Positions 58,907 to 64,000 of a DNA stretch of 64,000 nt are shown piece by piece. Below the pieces are notes generated by a model that was given only the letters and a program-made list of their open reading frames with translations, searched no databases and was not told where the DNA came from. Position numbers and translations under genes: made by a program. The DNA is from Mameliella sp. MMSF_3455 (GTDB taxonomy: Bacteria; Pseudomonadota; Alphaproteobacteria; Rhodobacterales; Rhodobacteraceae): assembly GCF_030733205.1 (NCBI RefSeq), contig NZ_JASHJL010000019.1, forward strand, positions 31,456 through 95,455, given 5' to 3'. The stretch's first letter is position 1; every line of letters begins with the position of its first letter.

Positions 58907-60463
58907 ATGGAATACGCGATGGCCGCGCTGCAATATCTGGCGCTTTTCTTCGTCTTCATGATCGGCGTGGGCGTGGCGCTTGTCATCGTGATGTATGTCA
59001 TCGACAAGACGCAGACCGGGGACGCGATCCGTCGCAACTACCCGGTGATCGGGCGGTTCCGCGCCCTGTTCACCGAGCTGGGAGAATTCTTTCGCCAGTA
59101 TTTCTTCGCGATGGACCGCGAGGAGATGCCGTTCAACCGCGCGCAACGCAACTGGATCTACAATGCCAGTTCCAGCAAGGGGAACACCGTCGCCTTTGGC
59201 TCGACCCGGAATCTGAACGTGCCGGGGACACCGATCTTCATGAACGCGGTCTTTCCGCCGCTGGACGATCAATATGCCTCGACCGAGCCGATGATGATCG
59301 GGCCCTATTGCCGGGAACCCTATCTGGCGCCCTCGATCTACAATATCTCGGGCATGTCCTACGGCGCGATCTCGAAACCGGCGGTGCAGGCGCTCAGCCG
59401 GGGGGCCAAGCAGGCCGGGGTCTGGCTGAACACCGGGGAAGGCGGGATGTCGCCCTATCACCTGGAGGGCGGTTGCGACATCGTCTACCAGATCGGCACC
59501 GCCAAGTTCGGCGTGCGAGACCAGGACGGCAACCTGAGCGATGCCAAGCTGAAGGAAGTTGCCGCTAATCCGAACGTCAGGATGTTCGAGATCAAGCTGA
59601 GCCAGGGCGCCAAGCCGGGCAAGGGTGGCATCCTGCCGGCGGCCAAGATCGACGAAGAAGTCGCCGCCATTCGCGGCGTGCCTATGGGCAAGGACGCGAT
59701 ATCGCCCAACCGTCACCGCGAGGTGGATGATTTCGACGGGCTGCTGGACCTGATCGCCCACATCCGCGAGGTCACGGGCAAGCCGGTCGGATTCAAGACC
59801 TGCATGGGCTCGGCCGATCCCTGGTTCGCCTTCTTCAAGAAAATCAAGGAACGCGGCGAGGAACACGCGCCCGATTTCATCACCGTCGACGGGGGCGAGG
59901 GCGGCACCGGGGCCGCGCCGCTGCCGCTGATCGACCTCGTGGGCCTGCCCCTGCGCGAGGCGCTGATCCGCATGGTGGATCTGCGCGACCTGGCCGGGCT
60001 GCACGACCGCATCCGGATCGTGGCCAGTGGCAAGCTGGTCAATCCCGGTGACGTGGCCTGGGCCATCTGCCTGGGCGCGGATTTCGTGACCTCGGCGCGT
60101 GGGTTCATGTTCTCGCTGGGCTGTATCCAGGCGCTGAAGTGCAACAAGAACACCTGCCCGACCGGGATCACGACGCACATCCCCTCTTTGCAAAAGGGGC
60201 TGGTGGTCTCCGAGAAGGACAAGCGCGTCGCGGCCTATGCCAAGGCGGTCATCAAGGAGATCGAGACCATCGCCCATTCCGTCGGCGTGGGCGAGCCGCG
60301 CCAGATGCGGCGTCGGCATGTGCGGGTGGTCAAGGATGACGGCTCGTCCGTGCAGATGAACGAGATCTACCCCTCGGTCCGGCTGGGCGACGATGGCGCC
60401 GCCGGGAACCGCATGTTCGAAGAGGCCATTCGCCGGATGCAGGTGGACGCAAGGGCGCCGTGA
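58907..60463 (+). CDS. Membrane-anchored FMN-binding glutamate synthase-like protein
   Basis: A 518-residue protein. An N-terminal transmembrane helix (YLALFFVFMIGVGVALVIVMYVI) is followed by the FMN/Fe-S domain of glutamate synthase. Visible motifs are SGMSYGAIS, the FMN-binding TVDGGEGGTGAAP and a cysteine cluster CIQALKCNKNTCPTG that would hold a 3Fe-4S centre. It lacks the glutaminase domain, so it is not a full GOGAT; related archaeal-type and GltB2-like proteins have unclear reactions. AGGGGG precedes the ATG. Confidence 0.87.
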   Translation: MEYAMAALQYLALFFVFMIGVGVALVIVMYVIDKTQTGDAIRRNYPVIGRFRALFTELGEFFRQYFFAMDREEMPFNRAQRNWIYNASSSKGNTVAFGSTRNLNVPGTPIFMNAVFPPLDDQYASTEPMMIGPYCREPYLAPSIYNISGMSYGAISKPAVQALSRGAKQAGVWLNTGEGGMSPYHLEGGCDIVYQIGTAKFGVRDQDGNLSDAKLKEVAANPNVRMFEIKLSQGAKPGKGGILPAAKIDEEVAAIRGVPMGKDAISPNRHREVDDFDGLLDLIAHIREVTGKPVGFKTCMGSADPWFAFFKKIKERGEEHAPDFITVDGGEGGTGAAPLPLIDLVGLPLREALIRMVDLRDLAGLHDRIRIVASGKLVNPGDVAWAICLGADFVTSARGFMFSLGCIQALKCNKNTCPTGITTHIPSLQKGLVVSEKDKRVAAYAKAVIKEIETIAHSVGVGEPRQMRRRHVRVVKDDGSSVQMNEIYPSVRLGDDGAAGNRMFEEAIRRMQVDARAP

Positions 60464-60578
60464 TCGCAAGCGCGGGCGGCTCTCCTCCCGTCTGCCCGCG
60501 ATAGGGCTGTCTGTGATATGCTGCGGACGGTTCCAGCGTGATTTTTTGACCTAAGCCTTTTCATCCTTGGGGGGAGAC

Positions 60579-62042
60579 ATGGACGACCAGCATTTCGAAC
60601 AGGCCGAAGAGGGGCTTGATCCCGCGGATTGGAATGTCGTGCGGGACGTGGCGCATCGGATCGTGGATGACGCACTTGCCCATGTCCGCGACGTGCGCGA
60701 CCGGCCTCTCTGGGCCGAGATGCCGGAGGAGGTACGCCAGAGTTATGCCGCGCCCCTGCCGGTCGATCCGCAACCGTTGGCCGACATTTACGGGGAAATG
60801 CAGGAGAACCTGTTGCCTTACCCGATGGGCAACATCCATCCGCGGTTCTGGATGTGGTACATGGGATCGGGCAGTTTCAGCGGCGCGCTGGCAGAGTTCC
60901 TCTCTGCGATCGACGGCTCCAACCTTGGCGGCGGCAACAATGCCGCCGCCCTGATGGACCTGCAGGTCGTGGACTGGCTGAAACAGATGATGGGTTTTCC
61001 CGAGACCGCCAGCGGCACGCTGGTCAGCGGCGGATCGATGGCCAATATCATCGGGCTGACGGCGGCGCGCAATGCGATGGCGGGTGTGGATGTCCGAGAA
61101 GAGGGAATCGCGGCAATTGCCCAGCCGCTGCGCTTTTACGGGTCCGACCAGTTGCACAGTTGTCACCAGAAGGCGGTGGAACTGCTGGGCCTGGGCAATC
61201 GGGCGCTGCGGCGGGTGCCGTCGGATCGCAACCTGCGGATGGACATGGGTGCGCTGCGCGAACTGATCGCCGAGGACCGCGCCAAGGGGTATCGCCCGGC
61301 CTGCGTCATCGCCACCGCCGGGACGGTCAACACGGGCGCCATCGACGACCTGCCGGCCATCCGCGCGCTGTGTGACGACGAAGGGCTGTGGTTCCATGTC
61401 GACGGCTGCATCGGGGCGCTGATCGCGATTGCGCCGGGCAACCGGGACTTGGTGCGCGGGCTGGAGACGGCGGACTCGTTGGCGCTTGACCCGCATAAAT
61501 GGCTGCATGTGCCCTTCGAGGCGGGCTGTGCGCTGATCCGGGATGCCGACCGTCATCGCCAGACCTTTGCCGTGCACCCCGAATACCTGGAGGAAAAGCC
61601 CCGAGGTGTCGCGGCGACGGAATACCTGCATGACTACAATCTTCAGACCTCGCGCGGCTTTCGCGCCCTAAAGGTCTGGCTGACGCTCAAGGAGCATGGG
61701 GTCGAGAAGTTCGGCCGCCTGATCGATCAGAACATCGCGCAGGCGGCCTATCTCGCCGCCCGGATAGAAGAGGTGCCGCACCTCGAACTGATGGCGCCGG
61801 TGACGATCAACATCGTCTGTTTCCGGTACCAGGCGCCGGGACTTGCAGATGCGGGCCTTCGCGAGCTGAACACGGAGATCATGTTGCGGATGCAGGAGGC
61901 GGGCATCGCCGCCCTTTCCGATACCACCGTCGCCGGGCGTCATTGCCTGCGGGTGGCGATCTGCAATCACCGCACACGGCGCGCCGACCTCGATCTTCTG
62001 GTCGAGGAGATCTGCCGGATTGGTGTGGAGCTGGAGGCCTGA
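60579..62042 (+). CDS. PLP-dependent group II decarboxylase family protein
   Basis: A 487-residue fold-type I PLP enzyme. The PLP lysine is Lys307 in ALDPHKWLHV, with HVDGCIGA (Asp274) and the SGGSMANIIGL phosphate-binding segment (near residue 150) before it. The family includes aromatic-amino-acid, glutamate and diaminobutyrate decarboxylases; some are annotated as aspartate aminotransferase family. GGGGGAG precedes the ATG at 60579; an in-frame TTG at 60567 is less likely. The substrate cannot be assigned. Confidence 0.85.
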   Translation: MDDQHFEQAEEGLDPADWNVVRDVAHRIVDDALAHVRDVRDRPLWAEMPEEVRQSYAAPLPVDPQPLADIYGEMQENLLPYPMGNIHPRFWMWYMGSGSFSGALAEFLSAIDGSNLGGGNNAAALMDLQVVDWLKQMMGFPETASGTLVSGGSMANIIGLTAARNAMAGVDVREEGIAAIAQPLRFYGSDQLHSCHQKAVELLGLGNRALRRVPSDRNLRMDMGALRELIAEDRAKGYRPACVIATAGTVNTGAIDDLPAIRALCDDEGLWFHVDGCIGALIAIAPGNRDLVRGLETADSLALDPHKWLHVPFEAGCALIRDADRHRQTFAVHPEYLEEKPRGVAATEYLHDYNLQTSRGFRALKVWLTLKEHGVEKFGRLIDQNIAQAAYLAARIEEVPHLELMAPVTINIVCFRYQAPGLADAGLRELNTEIMLRMQEAGIAALSDTTVAGRHCLRVAICNHRTRRADLDLLVEEICRIGVELEA

Positions 62043-62160
62043 CGCCTGTCACCTGTGCGTGCCGTGTTACATCCGCGTGACGCCAACGTGAGAGATCGTT
62101 TGTTTGGGCAAAAGCGTGCATCGCCTATCTTCAGTTCAACAAAGCACCCTTGGAGGACAC

Positions 62161-63090
62161 ATGGCCAACCGCTGGACAAACAAGCTTAGCCGTTCCGACG
62201 TCACGCCGGAGCCGATCTTCATGAACCGTCGTCGCGTGCTGGCGGGGCTGGGTCTTGGCGCTGGCGCGGCAGCGGGTGGTGGCGCACTGCTGGGGGGCAT
62301 GCCGTCCGCGGCCCTGGCGCAGGACGCGCTGGAGCCCAATGCCTTCGAGGACATCACCTCTTACTGCAACTACTACGAATTCGGCACCCGCAAGGGAGAT
62401 CCGGCCGAAAACGCCCACATGCTGACGACGCAACCCTGGTCGATTCAGATCGACGGGCTGGTCGACAAACCCGGGGATTACGCGCTTGAGGACATCCTGG
62501 GCCAGATGACCATCGAGGAACGCATCTATCGGTTCCGTTGTGTCGAGGCCTGGTCGATGGTGGTGCCCTGGAACGGGTTCGAACTGGCAGACCTGCTGGA
62601 CCTGGCGGGGGTAAAGCCCGAGGCGAAATACGTTGCCTTCGAAACGGTGCTGCGCCCCGAGGAAATGCCCGGCACCCGTTACCCGGTGCTGGACTGGCCC
62701 TACGTCGAGGGGCTGCGCCTTGACGAGGCGATGCATCCGCTGACGATGATGGCGACGGGCATCTACGGCAAGACGATTCCCAACCAGAACGGCGCGCCGA
62801 TCCGGCTGGTGGTGCCGTGGAAATACGGTTTCAAGTCGATCAAGTCGATCGTGCGGATCACCCTGACCGATACCCAGCCGCCCACCTCCTGGAACAAGGC
62901 CGCCGCGCGCGAGTACGGTTTTTACTCGAACGTGAACCCGACGGTGGATCACCCGCGCTGGAGCCAGGCGACCGAGCGGCGCATCGGCGGCGGTCTGTTC
63001 GCGCGCCGTCAGCCGACGCTGATGTTCAACGGGTACGAAGAGGAGGTCGCATCGCTCTACGAGGGCATGGACCTCAAGGCGAACTTCTGA
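62161..63090 (+). CDS. msrP: Protein-methionine-sulfoxide reductase catalytic subunit MsrP
   Basis: A 309-residue molybdoenzyme exported by Tat: the twin-arginine region is [12 protein letters not shown] (22-33). The molybdenum-coordinating Cys127 lies in [15 protein letters not shown], and the molybdopterin-binding sulfite-oxidase fold continues through [13 protein letters not shown]. It repairs oxidised methionine in periplasmic proteins with electrons from MsrQ. GGAGG precedes the ATG. msrQ starts at the last base of its stop. Confidence 0.95.
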   Translation: MANRWTNKLSRSDVTPEPIFMNRRRVLAGLGLGAGAAAGGGALLGGMPSAALAQDALEPNAFEDITSYCNYYEFGTRKGDPAENAHMLTTQPWSIQIDGLVDKPGDYALEDILGQMTIEERIYRFRCVEAWSMVVPWNGFELADLLDLAGVKPEAKYVAFETVLRPEEMPGTRYPVLDWPYVEGLRLDEAMHPLTMMATGIYGKTIPNQNGAPIRLVVPWKYGFKSIKSIVRITLTDTQPPTSWNKAAAREYGFYSNVNPTVDHPRWSQATERRIGGGLFARRQPTLMFNGYEEEVASLYEGMDLKANF

Positions 63091-63692
63091 TGCTGGCAGA
63101 TGCCATCAACAAGACCGCTCGGCGGGTGCCCACCTGGTCGCTCTACCTGCTGCTGGCGGTGCCGGCGCCCTGGTACCTGTACCAGGGCCTGACCGGGGGG
63201 CTTGGCGTCGAGCCGATCAAGGCGTTGGAACATGCACTGGGTGAATTCGCCCTGCAGTTGGCCATCGCCGGTCTGGCCGTGACGCCCCTGCGCCGTTGGG
63301 CCGGGGTCAACCTGCTCAAGTTCCGGCGTGCCATCGGCATCATGACATTCACCTTTGTCTTTCTGCACCTGCTGGTGTGGCTGGTGCTGGACGTGCAGAT
63401 CCTGAGCCAGATCTGGGCGGACATTCTCAAACGACCCTACATTACCGTGGGCATGGTGGGCTTTGCCTTGATGCTGCCCTTGGTGGCGACCTCGAACAAC
63501 TGGTCGGTGCGGAGACTGGGGCCGCGCTGGCGCAAGCTGCACCGCCTGACCTATCCCGCGGTACTGCTAGGGGGCGTGCACTACCTGATGCTGGTGAAAG
63601 GGTTTCAGATCGAACCCCTGGCCTACCTCGGCGTGATCTGCCTGTTGCTGGCACTGCGCGTGCGGATAACGCCCCGCCCCCGACTCGCCTGA
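63090..63692 (+). CDS. msrQ: Heme-binding membrane subunit MsrQ
   Basis: A 200-residue inner-membrane protein with about six hydrophobic segments and the heme-ligand histidines expected in a ferric-reductase-like fold (EHALGEFALQLAIAG, VFLHLLVWLVL, KLHRLTYPAVLLGGVHY). It takes electrons from the quinone pool or a flavoprotein and passes them to MsrP. The ATG shares a base with the msrP stop (TGATG), ensuring coupled expression. Confidence 0.93.
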   Translation: MLADAINKTARRVPTWSLYLLLAVPAPWYLYQGLTGGLGVEPIKALEHALGEFALQLAIAGLAVTPLRRWAGVNLLKFRRAIGIMTFTFVFLHLLVWLVLDVQILSQIWADILKRPYITVGMVGFALMLPLVATSNNWSVRRLGPRWRKLHRLTYPAVLLGGVHYLMLVKGFQIEPLAYLGVICLLLALRVRITPRPRLA

Positions 63693-64000
63693 GGTTTTTT
63701 TCGGTTGGCCCGGAGGGTGAATCGCGACGATTCAGGCCCGCAGGACTGTGAAAAAGCCGGCCTCTTGGGGGTAAGCTTGTGGATAACCCAAGATATGGAG
63801 CCGCAGCCCGTCACGGTGCAGCAAGGGGCAACGATGCCAGCGCCCGAAGCGCAGATTTCTTTGCGCCTCAATGCACTGATATTGCGCAGTTTTTGGGCTT
63901 TCTTGAAAAAAAGATGACGAGAGGCCAAAAAACTGCTTGCGGGTTTGGATTGGTAACCGTAAAAGCCCCTTCACCGGCGGCGCTGAGGCGCACGACGGGA
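63693..64000. other. Terminal intergenic region
   Basis: No supported gene in the last 308 bases; short open frames on both strands lack ribosome sites and family features. A perfect inverted repeat TGAATCG (63718-63724)/CGATTCA (63728-63734) with a 3-base centre contains GANTC in each arm. A T-run (63694-63700) directly after the msrQ stop has no hairpin before it. Confidence 0.4.

Noticed and set aside
63705..63974. Short open frames on both strands after msrQ
   Set aside because: No ribosome site, no family features, and mutually overlapping; treated as non-coding.
1..64000. CRISPR arrays, tRNA or rRNA genes, insertion sequences, prophage
   Set aside because: No regularly spaced repeats, no tRNA-like cloverleaf with TTCRA box, no transposase or phage structural gene was seen on reading both strands.

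Overview
The window is a GC-rich, densely packed piece of an alphaproteobacterial chromosome. The gene set points to the Rhodobacteraceae, probably a roseobacter-type organism. Supporting signs are an ECF11-type rpoE-chrR pair facing a flavin oxidase/DUF1365/DUF3833/SDR operon, an Irr-type iron control element in front of mbfA, a MutL carrying the endonuclease motif, many ATGA/GTGA gene overlaps, and a double-hairpin intergenic element of a type I associate with this family. I see no rRNA, tRNA, CRISPR array, insertion sequence or phage gene.

Layout. 1-9.7 kb: a voltage-gated-type ion channel, a GNAT acetyltransferase, a PQQ-type sugar dehydrogenase with a diheme cytochrome c, a NYN-LOTUS protein, an AEC transporter, a fatty acid desaturase, a CPBP protease, accD and folC. 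9.7-13.3 kb: a LysM protein with its own strong promoter, zapE, a small LRR protein and an MFS transporter. 13.3-18 kb: a minus-strand operon tetR-fghA-DUF188-HAD-OCD-hydrolase, plus a small secreted protein; TetR-type operators flank the region. 18-24 kb: mbfA (iron export, Irr box), ilvD, a lipoprotein, two unknown proteins and a DMT transporter. 24-32 kb: a polyamine module, with potFGHI and a PuuB-like oxidase on the minus strand and a GntR regulator and SpuC-like aminotransferase on the plus strand. 32-37 kb: tandem SpoIIAA-like protein, rhodanese, a 34-codon micro-ORF, then mutL-rmuC. 37-43.3 kb: the aceE-aceF-lpdA pyruvate dehydrogenase operon with two palindromic operators in its leader and a strong terminator. 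43.4-49.7 kb: an aspartoacylase-family deacylase, chrR-rpoE, and the divergent oxidase-DUF1365-DUF3833-SDR operon followed by a DUF3775 gene; both sides carry RpoE-type promoters (TGATCC/TCATCC-N18-TAA[T/G]). 49.7-55.7 kb: dinB, a NUDIX hydrolase, a small unknown, pyrF and clpB (heat-shock-type promoter). 55.7-58.8 kb: an island-like stretch holding a Cry delta-endotoxin domain-I-like protein of lower GC, a fasciclin protein and a DUF302 protein. 58.9-64 kb: a membrane-anchored FMN glutamate-synthase-like protein, a PLP decarboxylase and msrPQ.

Functional themes are oxidative and singlet-oxygen stress (rpoE/chrR and its operon, msrPQ, mbfA, clpB), polyamine uptake and breakdown (pot/puuB/spuC/gntR), and central carbon metabolism (PDH, accD, ilvD). 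The least ordinary locus is the Cry-domain-I-like gene at 55760-57250. It lacks the receptor-binding domains II/III and a signal peptide, and sits in locally lower-GC DNA. All functional calls were made by reading motifs; no database search was run.
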